From NCBI GenBank assembly GCA_965242605.1, contig CBDESS010000001.1, forward strand, positions 124,001-188,000: a stretch of DNA of 64,000 nucleotides. Reading direction: 5' to 3'. The DNA is from JAAXHF01 sp965242605 (lineage in GTDB: Bacteria; Desulfobacterota; Binatia; Bin18). The position numbers and the translations under genes are program-made. Numbering within the stretch: position 1 is the stretch's first letter; every line of letters begins with the position of its first letter. The notes under the pieces were generated by a model. The model saw nothing but the letters and a program-made list of their open reading frames with translations. It did not search any database and was not told where the DNA came from. Shown piece after piece: positions 43,336 to 52,464 of this stretch.

Positions 43336-45168
43336 CTACTCCACCGTCACGCTTTTGGCCAGGTTGCGGGGCTGGTCAATGTCGGTGCCGCGGTACAGGG
43401 CGATGTGATAGGCCAGCAGTTGCAGCGGAACCGTCAGCACAATCGGCATGAGCAGGTGGTGCGCACTCGGAACCTGAACGACCTCCTCGGCGATAGCTTC
43501 CAGCTCCGGCGACGGCGCGTCGGTCAGGGCGATAATCCGCCCACCGCGCGCCTCGACTTCTTTCATATTGCTGAGCGTCTTGGCGTAAACGGGGTCCTCA
43601 GGCAGCAGGACGACCACCGGCATCTGATCGTCAATCAGGGAGATCGGCCCGTGTTTCATCTCCCCGGCCGGGTAGCCCTCAGCGTGGATATACGAGATTT
43701 CTTTGAGCTTGAGCGCTCCTTCGAGCGCAATGGGATAGTTCACCCCACGTCCCAGGTATAAGAAGTCGTCGGCGTGTCCGTATTTTTTGGCGATTTTTTC
43801 AACGGCCGGCTGTGTGGCCAGGCTGTGGTGCAGGAGGGCCGGCAGATTCACCACAGCCTCAATGAGCCGACGACCGCGCTCTGGACTGAGAACGCCACGG
43901 CGGCGGCCCAGATAGACCGCCAGCAGATACAAGGCGATCAACTGGCTGGTAAAGGTCTTTGTTGCAGCAACGCTGATCTCCGGTCCGGCGTGGGTATAGA
44001 CGACCATGTCGGCCTTGCGCGGGATCGAGGCGTCCAGTACGTTACAGATGGTGAGGGTTTTGGCTCCAGCGGCCCTGCCGGCGTTGAGCGCCGCTAAGGT
44101 GTCGGCCGTTTCGCCCGACTGTGACACGGTCAAGACCAGGGCGTCGGCGTCAAGGGGCGGGCTGCGGTAACGGAACTCGCTGCCGTAATCCACCTCGGCC
44201 GGAATACGCGCCAGCTCCTCCAGGAAAAACTTGCCCAGCAAACAGGCATGCCAAGCCGTACCACAGGCCAGCAGCACGATGCGTTTGATCGAGTCCACAA
44301 CCTGGCCGTGGGTCTCCAGTTCGCCCAGCCACACCTGGCCCTCCTCAGCCCGGAGGCGGCCGCGCATGGTGTCGATAATAGCCTGTGGCTGCTCGTGGAT
44401 CTCTTTGAGCAGAAAATGCTTATAGCCCTCTTTCTGGGCGGTCAGGGCGTCCCAGGTAACATGACGGGGGGGCCGCTCAACCGGCTCGCCCGCACCGTTG
44501 GAGAAGCGCACTCCTTGGCGGCTGACTTCGGCCATCTCCCCATCGTCGAGGAAAACGACTTGACGGGCGTAGTCCAGCAGGGCGGGAATATCGGAGGCGA
44601 TAAAGTTCTCCCCCTCCCCAAGCCCGACCACAATGGGCGTCGCGTTTTTGGCCGTGACAATAGTATCGGGCTGGCTCTCGCACAAGGCCACAATGGCGAA
44701 CGACCCGGTCAGCCGTTTGAGGGCGGCCCGGGTCGCCTCGGCAAAAGTCAGGCCGGCCTCGATATGCTGATCAATGAGGTGCGCGATCACCTCGCTATCG
44801 GTCTCTGAGCCGAAGCGCCGGCCCCGGGCCAGCAGTTCGTGGCGCAGCGCCAGATAGTTTTCAATGATGCCGTTATGAATGACCACCACCTGCCCGGCGC
44901 GGTGGGGGTGAGCGTTCTCCTCGGACGGGCGGCCGTGCGTGGCCCAGCGGGTATGTCCCAGCCCCACCGTGCCCCGGATCGGCTCGGCGCGGAGGACCTC
45001 GGCCAGATTCTCCAGCTTGCCGACCGACCGGCGCAGCGCGATCCCGCCGGCGTTGCCAGCCACCGCCACGCCGGCCGAATCATAGCCCCGATAGGCCAGG
45101 CGTTGCAGCCCTCGGTACAATACCGGGGCGGCCTCCCGATAGCCGACATAGCCGATAATGCCGCACAT
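43336..45168 (-). CDS. glmS: Glutamine-fructose-6-phosphate aminotransferase (isomerizing)
   Basis: 610 aa, normal length. Starts MCGIIGYVGYREAAPVLYRGLQRLAYRGYDSAG, with the N-terminal nucleophile Cys2 exposed after Met removal. Two SIS domains follow (VDYGSEFRYRSPP, TVSQSGETADTLAAL), and the C-terminus ends DQPRNLAKSVTVE. It makes glucosamine-6-phosphate for cell-wall precursors. It lies 5 nt downstream of glmU on the same strand. No glmS ribozyme would fit in that gap. Confidence 0.97.
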   Translation of the reverse strand: MCGIIGYVGYREAAPVLYRGLQRLAYRGYDSAGVAVAGNAGGIALRRSVGKLENLAEVLRAEPIRGTVGLGHTRWATHGRPSEENAHPHRAGQVVVIHNGIIENYLALRHELLARGRRFGSETDSEVIAHLIDQHIEAGLTFAEATRAALKRLTGSFAIVALCESQPDTIVTAKNATPIVVGLGEGENFIASDIPALLDYARQVVFLDDGEMAEVSRQGVRFSNGAGEPVERPPRHVTWDALTAQKEGYKHFLLKEIHEQPQAIIDTMRGRLRAEEGQVWLGELETHGQVVDSIKRIVLLACGTAWHACLLGKFFLEELARIPAEVDYGSEFRYRSPPLDADALVLTVSQSGETADTLAALNAGRAAGAKTLTICNVLDASIPRKADMVVYTHAGPEISVAATKTFTSQLIALYLLAVYLGRRRGVLSPERGRRLIEAVVNLPALLHHSLATQPAVEKIAKKYGHADDFLYLGRGVNYPIALEGALKLKEISYIHAEGYPAGEMKHGPISLIDDQMPVVVLLPEDPVYAKTLSNMKEVEARGGRIIALTDAPSPELEAIAEEVVQVPSAHHLLMPIVLTVPLQLLAYHIALYRGTDIDQPRNLAKSVTVE

Positions 45169-45173
45169 GGCCC

Positions 45174-46592
45174 CTACTCCCCGGTTTTCCTGACCTCCCT
45201 GGCCCGCTTGGCCGCGGTCCAGCCCCGGCGTGTCTGTTGTTGGCGGGGATTGTACACCAGCGCGCCGGCCGGCACGTCGTGGCGCACAGTGGTCGCCGTG
45301 GCAATATAGACATCATCGTGAATGGTAATCGGGGCCACCAGCGTCGTATCAGAGCCGACCTGCACCCGGTCGCCGATCCGGGTCCGATGCTTGCGAAAGC
45401 CGTCATAGTTGCAGGTAATCGTTCCGGCCCCGATATTGGCGTCGTGTCCGATCTCGGCATCCCCGATATAGGCCAGATGCTTGGCCTTGGTGTGTGCGCC
45501 GATGACCGACTTTTTGACCTCAACAAAATTCCCCACCTCGGCCCCGGGGGCAAGCACGGCTTGGCCGCGCAGGTGACAAAAGGGCCCGGCTGAACTGCCG
45601 TCGGCCAGCCGGCTGTCGGACAGGACGACCGAAAACAGGATATGGACATCGTCGCCAATCCGGCAATTCTCGATATACGCGCTGCCGTCGATCCGGCAGC
45701 GGGCCCCGACCTGGGTGTGGCCCTTGAGGTGGGTGTTCGGCCCAATAACCGTGTCCTGGCCAATGGTCACGTCTTCGTCAAAGTAGACCGTCTGAGGGTC
45801 TTCGAGGGTCACCCCGTGGGCCATCCATTTCTTGCGCAGTTGGTTTTGTTTTGCCTGTTCCATGCCGGCCAGATCTTCCCGGGAATTAATCCCGCCAAGC
45901 TCCTCGCTCTCCGCTGTTCGCACCGCCCGGGCCGGCAGTCCGGCACGCACGGCCCGCTCCACAATATCCGTCAGGCAGTACTCGGCCTGAGCATTGCCGG
46001 GCCGCAGGGCGCGGAGCGCGGGAAAGAGAAACCCGGCCTCCACACAATAGATACCCGAGTTGATTTCATCCACCGTCCGCTCCGCGGTGGACGCGTCCCG
46101 GGCTTCGACAATTTTCTTCAGTCGGCCATCGCTGGCACGAATCACCCGACCGTAGTCAGCCGGGTCAGGCCGGCGTGTAGTCAGGACCGACAGAGTCGCC
46201 CGCGCCGCCCGGTGGCCCTGCACAAAACCAGCCAGGGTCAACGGTGTCAGCAGCGGCGTGTCGCCGCACGCAATCAGGACCTGCCCCTGCCAGTCGGCAA
46301 ACGCCGGCTGGGCGGCCAACACCGCATCGCCAGTGCCGCGCTGCCGGCGCTGGGTGGCAAACCGAATCCCCGCCCCGCCACAGGCCCGCCGGACCGCCTC
46401 GGCCTGGTGGCCGAGCACAACGACGAGGCGCTCGGGCCGCAATCGCTGGGCGGCCTGAATGATATGCGACACCAGGGGTTTCCCCGCCACGCAGTGTAAG
46501 ACCTTGGCCCGCTCAGAGCGCATCCGCTTGCCAAGACCGGCGGCGAGAATGACAATGCCGAGTTGACTATCCTGAGCGATATTCCACCCCAC
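45174..46592 (-). CDS. glmU: Bifunctional GlmU (GlcN-1-P acetyltransferase / GlcNAc-1-P uridylyltransferase)
   Basis: 472 aa from GTG 46592; the longer frame is unsupported because it runs into the esterase gene. N-terminal pyrophosphorylase signature LAAGLGKRMRSERAKVLH, then CGDTPLLT and, later, NSGIYCVEAG. The C-terminal left-handed beta-helix has hexapeptide repeats (IGDDVHILFSVVLSD, GDAEIGHDANIGAGTITCNYDG) and ends near HDVPAGALVYNPRQQ. It makes UDP-GlcNAc from the GlmS product. The operon is esterase-glmU-glmS. Confidence 0.96.
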   Translation of the reverse strand: MGWNIAQDSQLGIVILAAGLGKRMRSERAKVLHCVAGKPLVSHIIQAAQRLRPERLVVVLGHQAEAVRRACGGAGIRFATQRRQRGTGDAVLAAQPAFADWQGQVLIACGDTPLLTPLTLAGFVQGHRAARATLSVLTTRRPDPADYGRVIRASDGRLKKIVEARDASTAERTVDEINSGIYCVEAGFLFPALRALRPGNAQAEYCLTDIVERAVRAGLPARAVRTAESEELGGINSREDLAGMEQAKQNQLRKKWMAHGVTLEDPQTVYFDEDVTIGQDTVIGPNTHLKGHTQVGARCRIDGSAYIENCRIGDDVHILFSVVLSDSRLADGSSAGPFCHLRGQAVLAPGAEVGNFVEVKKSVIGAHTKAKHLAYIGDAEIGHDANIGAGTITCNYDGFRKHRTRIGDRVQVGSDTTLVAPITIHDDVYIATATTVRHDVPAGALVYNPRQQQTRRGWTAAKRAREVRKTGE

Positions 46593-46623
46593 CCGTAAGC
46601 GGCCCTCCCGCGCGCCCGGAGCC

Positions 46624-47745
46624 TCACAACCCCTTTGCTTGCGTCTGCGGCTGTCTCGACGGCAGGCTGCTGAACCAGGGCAACACCAGGGTGTCATTGA
46701 TGGAGTAGGTGTACGCATGCCCCCAGTCGGGCAACTCCTCATACTTCACCGTGGTGAACTCGCTCTTCTGCAACAGATCATAGGCCATCTGCGCGGTGGC
46801 AACCGGAAACATGAAATCCTTACCGCCGTGGACAATGTAGATCGGCAGGTCTTTGGCCTTGTCCAGATCAAACATGCCGACAATCATCCCAGCCGCGGCA
46901 ATCGGCGCAACCCCGGCAAACAGCTTGGGACAACTCAGTCCTATCGTATAGCTGAACGACCCGCCGTCAGACAGGCCGGTGGCAAACAGCCGGCCCATAT
47001 CAATACGGTATTCGTCAAGCAGGGTCTCGACCATCGATAGAATAGAGCGGATATCAACGCCTGGCCGCTGGAGCGACCACGTCCCGCCCAGCGATTTTGG
47101 CGACAGCAGCATATAGCCGGCACTCTTGGCCGCCCGGAGCCAGGTCAGCAGGTAGTCATCCCCACGGCCGTGCCCACCATGCAGCGTCACCACCAAGGGC
47201 CAGGGGCGGCTCGGCTCGTAGTATTCGGGCACATACAGCGAGTATTCGGCGTGCTTGTCGGTGCTCGGCCGGTGGATGACCCCGGTCTGCGCCGTTACGC
47301 CCGCGACCGGTGCCTCCAACTCATCCCAGCGCGACAGCGCTTCGGGCAACACCCAGTATTCCCGCAGCGCTGGCAGCTCGGCGCGCAGCTCGTACAGGAC
47401 ATATTTGCCGAGCGAGAAGGCCCGGCGGCTCTGCATATAGGCGACAATGAAGTTAGCCTCAGAGCCGGTCAAAAAAGAGGTGTAGGCGTCCTCGAGGTGC
47501 TCCAGAGCTTCCAGCCATTTCTTGTGAAACTCTCCGTGCCCACTCGGCGCTTCCATGCCCTCGAGCGCGGCGTTCAAGAGAGGGAAGATATCACCACCAG
47601 CGCGGTCAAATACGTCTTGCTTAGCCTGCCTGATCTGGCCGAGGTGCATGTTCTCCTGCAACCACTCAAACGCTCTGAGGAAGACCAGAATCTTTTCCTG
47701 CTGGCCACTGATGACGGCCCGATAGTGTTCTTCTGAGACTGCCAT
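46624..47745 (-). CDS. Alpha/beta hydrolase, PHB-depolymerase/esterase-like
   Basis: 373 aa from ATG 47745, 6 nt after AGGAGG. The first 150 residues are helical and have no recognised family. Then comes a serine hydrolase domain: VVTLHGGHGRGDDYL, nucleophile GLSDGGSFSY, acid in VHGGKDFMFP and His in DWGHAYTYSI. The arrangement resembles polyhydroxyalkanoate depolymerase or feruloyl-type esterases. There is no signal peptide, so it is likely cytoplasmic. It starts divergently from selA with about 65 bp between. Confidence 0.78.
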   Translation of the reverse strand: MAVSEEHYRAVISGQQEKILVFLRAFEWLQENMHLGQIRQAKQDVFDRAGGDIFPLLNAALEGMEAPSGHGEFHKKWLEALEHLEDAYTSFLTGSEANFIVAYMQSRRAFSLGKYVLYELRAELPALREYWVLPEALSRWDELEAPVAGVTAQTGVIHRPSTDKHAEYSLYVPEYYEPSRPWPLVVTLHGGHGRGDDYLLTWLRAAKSAGYMLLSPKSLGGTWSLQRPGVDIRSILSMVETLLDEYRIDMGRLFATGLSDGGSFSYTIGLSCPKLFAGVAPIAAAGMIVGMFDLDKAKDLPIYIVHGGKDFMFPVATAQMAYDLLQKSEFTTVKYEELPDWGHAYTYSINDTLVLPWFSSLPSRQPQTQAKGL

Positions 47746-47810
47746 ACGGCCCTCCTTTAGGTGCGGCAAGGCTAGCCCCCCCTCCACAGAGTTGCAAGAG
47801 GCACACCCAT

Positions 47811-49220
47811 ATGCCAGGCTGGCCCGCCATGAAGACCGCGCGTGAACTCCTGCGCTGTCTGCCGGCGGTGGAAAAGGTGCTGTCATCTCCCGCCCTGAGC
47901 CGGCTGCTCCAAGACTATCAGCGCGGCTATATCACACACCTCGTCCGCGGCGTACTGGCCGAGCTGCGCCGGGACATTCTGGCCGGGGCGCTGACCGAGG
48001 ACATGACACCGTTGGCTATTGCCGACCGGGTTGAGCAACGCCTGGCCAAGGCCGGACGCTCACCCTTACAGTCGGTTATTAATGCCACTGGGACTGTCCT
48101 CCACACCAATCTTGGCCGCGCCCTGCTGGCACAATCGGCGGTGGACGAAGTCATCCGGGCGGCAACCACCCCGGTGACCCTCGAGTACGACCTGACGGCT
48201 GCCAGACGTGGAGACCGTGACGCCCTCATCGAGGCCGACCTGCTAGCCCTGACCGGCGCTGAGGCGGCAACCGTGCTCAACAACAACGCGGCGGCTGTCC
48301 TGCTGGCCCTGAATACTGTGGCCGAAGGCAAAGAAGGCATTGTCTCGCGGGGAGAGCTGATCGAGATTGGCGGCGCGTTTCGGATTCCTGATATCATGCG
48401 CAAAAGCGGTGTCGTGCTGCGCGAGGTCGGCACCACCAACCGCACCCACATCCATGACTATGCCGAGGCGATAGGCCCACAGACCGGCATCCTGCTCAAA
48501 GTCCATCCGAGCAATTACCGGATCATCGGCTTCAGCAGTGAGGTCGCCCTGGACGCAATCGTCACCCTCGGCCACGCCCACCAGATTCCGGTCATGGAAG
48601 ACCTGGGGGCCGGGGCACTCATTGACCTGTCCCAATACGGTCTGCCAAAAGAACCGATCGTGTCTGAGCGGGTCGCGGCGGGCGCAGATATTGTCACCTT
48701 CAGCGGCGACAAACTGTTAGGCGGACCACAGGCCGGGTTGATTGTTGGCCGCCAGGAGTGGATTGCCCGCCTGAAGAAAAACCCGCTGAGACGCGCCCTA
48801 CGGCCCGATAAGCTGACCCTGGCAGCGCTCGGCGCAACCCTGCGGCTGTACCGTCAGTCGCCGTGTCTGAGCGCCGATATTCCAACCCTGCGCTGGCTCA
48901 CCCGGCGCGTAGAAGAGCTGGACGCCCTGGCCGCCCAGGCCGTTCCGCTCTTGCACCAGCGGCTCGGCCAGGGCTTCAGCATCACGCTTGAAGACGCCGC
49001 TGCCCAGATCGGCAGCGGGGCCTTGCCCGAGGCAAGCCTCCCCAGTCGGGTGCTTGTCATTCGTCATGCCCGGCTTTCAGCCGGGCATATCGCGGCGCGA
49101 TTTCGTGCCGCGGCCACACCTGTCCTGGGGCGGATTCGGGACGGAGCGTTTGTGCTGGATTTACGCGGCATCTTTCAGCCCCAGGAGCTACTTCCGGCCG
49201 CCCCTGAACGGGCCGATTGA
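47811..49220 (+). CDS. selA: L-seryl-tRNA(Sec) selenium transferase
   Basis: 469 aa (ATG 47829 is a possible later start). SelA hallmarks: LRCLPAVEKVLSSP, VINATGTVLHTNLGRALLAQSAVDE, NNNAAAVLLALNTVAEGKEGIVSRGELIEIGG, and the PLP lysine in TFSGDKLLGGPQAG. It converts Ser-tRNA(Sec) to Sec-tRNA(Sec) with selenophosphate. The tRNA-Sec gene lies 7 bp beyond its stop on the other strand. selB and selD are not in the window. Confidence 0.96.
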   Translation: MPGWPAMKTARELLRCLPAVEKVLSSPALSRLLQDYQRGYITHLVRGVLAELRRDILAGALTEDMTPLAIADRVEQRLAKAGRSPLQSVINATGTVLHTNLGRALLAQSAVDEVIRAATTPVTLEYDLTAARRGDRDALIEADLLALTGAEAATVLNNNAAAVLLALNTVAEGKEGIVSRGELIEIGGAFRIPDIMRKSGVVLREVGTTNRTHIHDYAEAIGPQTGILLKVHPSNYRIIGFSSEVALDAIVTLGHAHQIPVMEDLGAGALIDLSQYGLPKEPIVSERVAAGADIVTFSGDKLLGGPQAGLIVGRQEWIARLKKNPLRRALRPDKLTLAALGATLRLYRQSPCLSADIPTLRWLTRRVEELDALAAQAVPLLHQRLGQGFSITLEDAAAQIGSGALPEASLPSRVLVIRHARLSAGHIAARFRAAATPVLGRIRDGAFVLDLRGIFQPQELLPAAPERAD

Positions 49221-49227
49221 ACACGCT

Positions 49228-49322
49228 TGGCGGAGAAGGGATGGAGTCGAACCATCCGCGCAACTTACGCCACGCAACTCGGTTTTGAAGACCGGTGCGG
49301 CCACCGGGCCACATCCTTCTCC
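49228..49322 (-). tRNA. selC: tRNA-Sec (UCA)
   Basis: 95 nt on the minus strand. It has an 8-bp acceptor stem (GGAGAAGG/CCTTCTCC), anticodon loop CTTCAAA with UCA, a long variable arm (about 49255-49277) and T-loop GTTCGACTCC. Discriminator G and encoded CCA are at the 3' end. The 8-bp acceptor and long extra arm are specific to bacterial tRNA-Sec. It faces selA. Confidence 0.95.
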
Positions 49323-49429
49323 GCAGGACAGAAATTAGCGGGCTTTCTGTCCCACGGGAAGAGGGGACGGAGGTCAACATTGACAGACCGGCGAGAACAT
49401 TTTACACGAGACAACAGACAAGGAGCGGC

Positions 49430-49675
49430 ATGGCGAACCAGACAAATCTCCACAAAAAGATGGACAAGATGCTGCACAAGCTGGCCAGCCTGGAAGAGAA
49501 CGACAGAGGACTGGCCAAGCAGACCGGCTATCTCGCTCAACTCGTCGTGCTCGCCAAGCAGGACTCCCAGGCAATGGTGCGCGATCTGGGCCACCTCCTC
49601 CTGGAAGTCAAAAAATCCTCCGAACGCACAGAGCAACGGGTGGCAGAGACATTGTCTGAAACCCGAAGGCACTAA
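49430..49675 (+). CDS. Small coiled-coil hypothetical protein
   Basis: 81 aa from ATG 49430, 4 nt after AAGGAG; the longer frame upstream runs over the tRNA-Sec gene and is rejected. The product is highly charged and helical (HKKMDKMLHKLASLEEN...EVKKSSERTEQRVAETLSE) with no recognisable domain. It sits 14 bp before the RmuC-like remnant and may have been its partner. Confidence 0.6.
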   Translation: MANQTNLHKKMDKMLHKLASLEENDRGLAKQTGYLAQLVVLAKQDSQAMVRDLGHLLLEVKKSSERTEQRVAETLSETRRH

Positions 49676-49689
49676 CAGGAGGGTCAACC

Positions 49690-50011
49690 GTGGATATCCT
49701 GCTCGCGCTGTTGATGATCTCCTCAATTGTTCTTGTGGTCATCGGGCTTTTCCGCAAGCTCCACCAATGGCCGGGTTCACCCAGCATTGAAGGCAGGGGC
49801 TTCGATAGACTTGCAGCGGCTTGAGAGCTACCTGCACAGCGTGCAGGAAAGCGTAAAGTCTTTACAGGACGAATCAGAAGGACGGTTCTCCCGATCCATG
49901 ACGATGCTGAGCAATTCGCGGGACGATATGAGGGCGCAACTTGGTAAAGCTGCCACCGGGCTGACCAGTATCCAAATCAGCACCGATGGTACGTTCCTGC
50001 CCGCGGATTGA
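49690..50011 (+). pseudogene. RmuC-N-like membrane/coiled-coil protein, frameshifted
   Basis: GTG 49690, with AGGAGGG 6 nt upstream, begins a 44-aa frame: a membrane anchor (DILLALLMISSIVLVVIGLF) then KLHQWPGSP, ending at TGA 49822. The +1 frame across the same region continues LQRLESYLHSVQESVKSLQDE...MRAQLGKAATGL to 50011. Anchor plus coiled coil resembles the N-terminus of RmuC; the nuclease-like domain is absent. One base change in 49790-49822 would join the two. The following 50012-50368 shows no supported gene. Confidence 0.5.
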
Positions 50012-50368
50012 TCATAGACAGAAATAGTTGGGGATACATGGGGCCTGTATGAATCAGGCCGACACTGAGCAACGCAACAGCGGCTCCTGAGTACAAGGCG
50101 CACGGGTGTCGTTGGACTCGGTCGTGTATCAGTTCCTCAAAAAAGCATCGCTGCCTGCCGTTCGCCGCTCACACAGGGTTACGCGATGCTCACCTGCTCC
50201 CCGGGTCATCGCGCCAAGATTGATGCCTGGCTCAAAATTGCTGAGGAGTATGCGAACTCCCTCTCCAGCCGGCCATGAAGAAAAAGCCAGGCCGGCCGGG
50301 AAGAAAACCCCCGGACCTTGACCAGCCGGCCATATCCTGATTTCCAACTGGGGGAGGAGTTGGAAGCG

Positions 50369-51739
50369 ATGCCGAGTACCAAGCCCCCGAGCGGGATGCG
50401 TGATTATCTGCCCGAAGCCGTAGCCAAACGCCGCCATGTGGTGGCGACGATAGAGCGCGTTTTCCAGCGTCACGGCTTCCTGCCGGTCGAGACCCCGGCG
50501 ATTGAAAACCTCTCCACCCTGCTCGGCAAATACGGCGAAGAGGGCGACCAGCTCCTCTACCGTCTGCTGCACCGGGGTGACAAGCTGAGCCGCGCCCTGG
50601 CCGAACCTTCGGTCGAGCTGGACGACTTGGCCGAGCTGGGCTTGCGCTATGACCTGACCGTCCCGCTGGCCCGCGTCGTGGCCCACTACGGCCAGCAGCT
50701 GCCGCGCTTTTTCAAACGCTACCAGATTCAGCCGGTGTGGCGCGCCGACCGGCCGGCCAAGGGCCGCTTTCGGGAGTTTTACCAGTGTGATGTCGATATG
50801 ACCGGCACCAGCTCACTGCTAGCCGAGGTCGAGGTCATCAACGCCATCTGCGGCGCGCTGCTGGCCCTCGGCTTCTCAGGCTTTGGGATAGCACTCAACC
50901 ACCGGGCGGTGCTGCGCGGCCTGATAGAAGCGGCCAAGGTCGATCCGGCCCTGGAAGGCCCGGCCCTGATTGCCCTCGATAAGCTGGATAAAATCGGCCC
51001 TCCCGGGGTCCGGCAGGAATTGGTCCAACGCGGCATACACGAACAGGCGGCCGAGCGTTTACTGGCGCTGACCACCACGGCTGAGGAGCGGGACACCACC
51101 CGCCGCCTCCACGAGCTGCGTGCCGCGCTCAGCCGGCCCGACGCCCAGCGGGCACTCGATGACCTTGACATCCTTGTTGCGCTCAGCGCCGATACCCCGG
51201 CCGGCCCGCTGCTGCGTCTCACCCCGGCCCTGGCCCGGGGCCTCAGTTATTATACCGGACCCATCTTCGAGGTCATCTCGCAGGATTTCAGCGGTTCGCT
51301 GGGCGGTGGAGGTCGCTACGACAACCTGGTCGGCATGTTCAGCGGCAAGCAGGTGCCGGCCGTCGGCTTCTCGCTGGGTCTGGAGCGGATTCTGTTACTG
51401 ATGGAAGAGGGTCACATGTTCCCCGACCTCCGGCTGCAGGCCGAGGTCATGGTGTGCCCCTTGCCCGACACCCCGCTCGGTGCCGTGGCTGGCCTGACGG
51501 CGCGGCTGCGCCAGGCCGGCATTACCGTCGAGTTGTATCCAGAACGGGCAAAACTCGGCCGCCAGCTGTCCACGGCCAACAGTTTACACATCGCGTATGC
51601 CCTGATTGTTGGGCCGGACGAGCTGGCCCGACAGACCTACAGCCTCAAAAATCTGGCCACCGGACAGCAGGACAGCCTCGATGAGGCCGGCCTGATTGCG
51701 ACCCTGGGGCGGACAGGAAACGGTGAGCGATGCGCGTAA
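50369..51739 (+). CDS. hisS: Histidyl-tRNA synthetase
   Basis: 456 aa from ATG 50369, after GGGGAGGAG; an in-frame upstream extension is weak. Class II core: GMRDYLPEAVAKRR, GLRYDLTVPLARVVA, motif 2 KRYQIQPVWRADRPAKGRFREFYQCDVD, the histidine signature GLSYYTGPIFEV, motif 3 AVGFSLGLERILLLM, and a C-terminal anticodon domain starting about 370. Full catalytic motifs favour HisS over the regulatory HisZ. The stop lies 10 nt past the next gene's start. Confidence 0.92.
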   Translation: MPSTKPPSGMRDYLPEAVAKRRHVVATIERVFQRHGFLPVETPAIENLSTLLGKYGEEGDQLLYRLLHRGDKLSRALAEPSVELDDLAELGLRYDLTVPLARVVAHYGQQLPRFFKRYQIQPVWRADRPAKGRFREFYQCDVDMTGTSSLLAEVEVINAICGALLALGFSGFGIALNHRAVLRGLIEAAKVDPALEGPALIALDKLDKIGPPGVRQELVQRGIHEQAAERLLALTTTAEERDTTRRLHELRAALSRPDAQRALDDLDILVALSADTPAGPLLRLTPALARGLSYYTGPIFEVISQDFSGSLGGGGRYDNLVGMFSGKQVPAVGFSLGLERILLLMEEGHMFPDLRLQAEVMVCPLPDTPLGAVAGLTARLRQAGITVELYPERAKLGRQLSTANSLHIAYALIVGPDELARQTYSLKNLATGQQDSLDEAGLIATLGRTGNGERCA

Positions 51740-52464
51740 CAGTTCTTGGTGCCGGCGACGCCTTCAGTAGCGGCGGTCAACGCCAGAGTGGCTATCTGGT
51801 TGAGACCGACAGCGCCTCTTTTCTGCTCGACTGCGGCACAACAACGCTGCTGGCGCTGAAAACGCTGCGGATTCCGGCCGAGCGGATCGACTTTGTGGCC
51901 ATCAGCCACCTGCACGGCGATCACTTTGGCGGCCTCCCCTTCCTGTTCCTCGAATACCTCTACGAGCAGCCGCGCACCCGTCCGCTGCACATCGCCGGTC
52001 CGCCGGGCATACAGACCCGAGTCCTGGCCCTCCACCGGATCATGTATGGCGAGCTGTCCACCCGCGTCCCGTCCTTTGAACTGACATTTCACCAGCTCCC
52101 GCCGGGCCGACCGGCCTGTATTTGCGGGGTCAAACTCCTGCCGTTTCGCGTGCCGCACCAACAGGACGATATCTCTCTGGGCTACCGCGTGACGGTTGAC
52201 GGAAAATCCCTCCTGTACTCGGGCGACTGCGGCTGGAACGAAGCCCTCGTCCGCTATGCGCGCGGCACAGACCTGTTTATCTGCGAGTGCTGCTATTTTC
52301 AGACCAGGACCTCGTATCACATCAGTTACCCACAGCTTGACGAACAGGCCCCCCGCCTGGCTTGCAAACGCCTGCTGCTCAGCCATCTTGGCCGTGAGGT
52401 CCTGGACCATCTGCCACAGCTCCGGCTGGAGTGGGCGACCGATGGTCTCGTCGTTGAGGTCTAG
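51730..52464 (+). CDS. MBL-fold metallohydrolase (RNase Z-like)
   Basis: 244 aa. Metal site HLHGDH (His60, His62, Asp64, His65), then YSGDCGWNEAL and the distal His in LLSHLG. It lacks the long exosite arm of true RNase Z. MRVTVLGAGDAFSSGGQRQSGYLVET at the N-terminus is typical of stand-alone family members acting on phosphodiesters or small esters. Overlaps hisS; converges with the NRAMP pseudogene. Confidence 0.82.
   Translation: MRVTVLGAGDAFSSGGQRQSGYLVETDSASFLLDCGTTTLLALKTLRIPAERIDFVAISHLHGDHFGGLPFLFLEYLYEQPRTRPLHIAGPPGIQTRVLALHRIMYGELSTRVPSFELTFHQLPPGRPACICGVKLLPFRVPHQQDDISLGYRVTVDGKSLLYSGDCGWNEALVRYARGTDLFICECCYFQTRTSYHISYPQLDEQAPRLACKRLLLSHLGREVLDHLPQLRLEWATDGLVVEV

Noticed and set aside
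50106..50321. 71-aa + strand frame
   Set aside because: No ribosome site, no similarity, and unusual composition; treated as intergenic before hisS.
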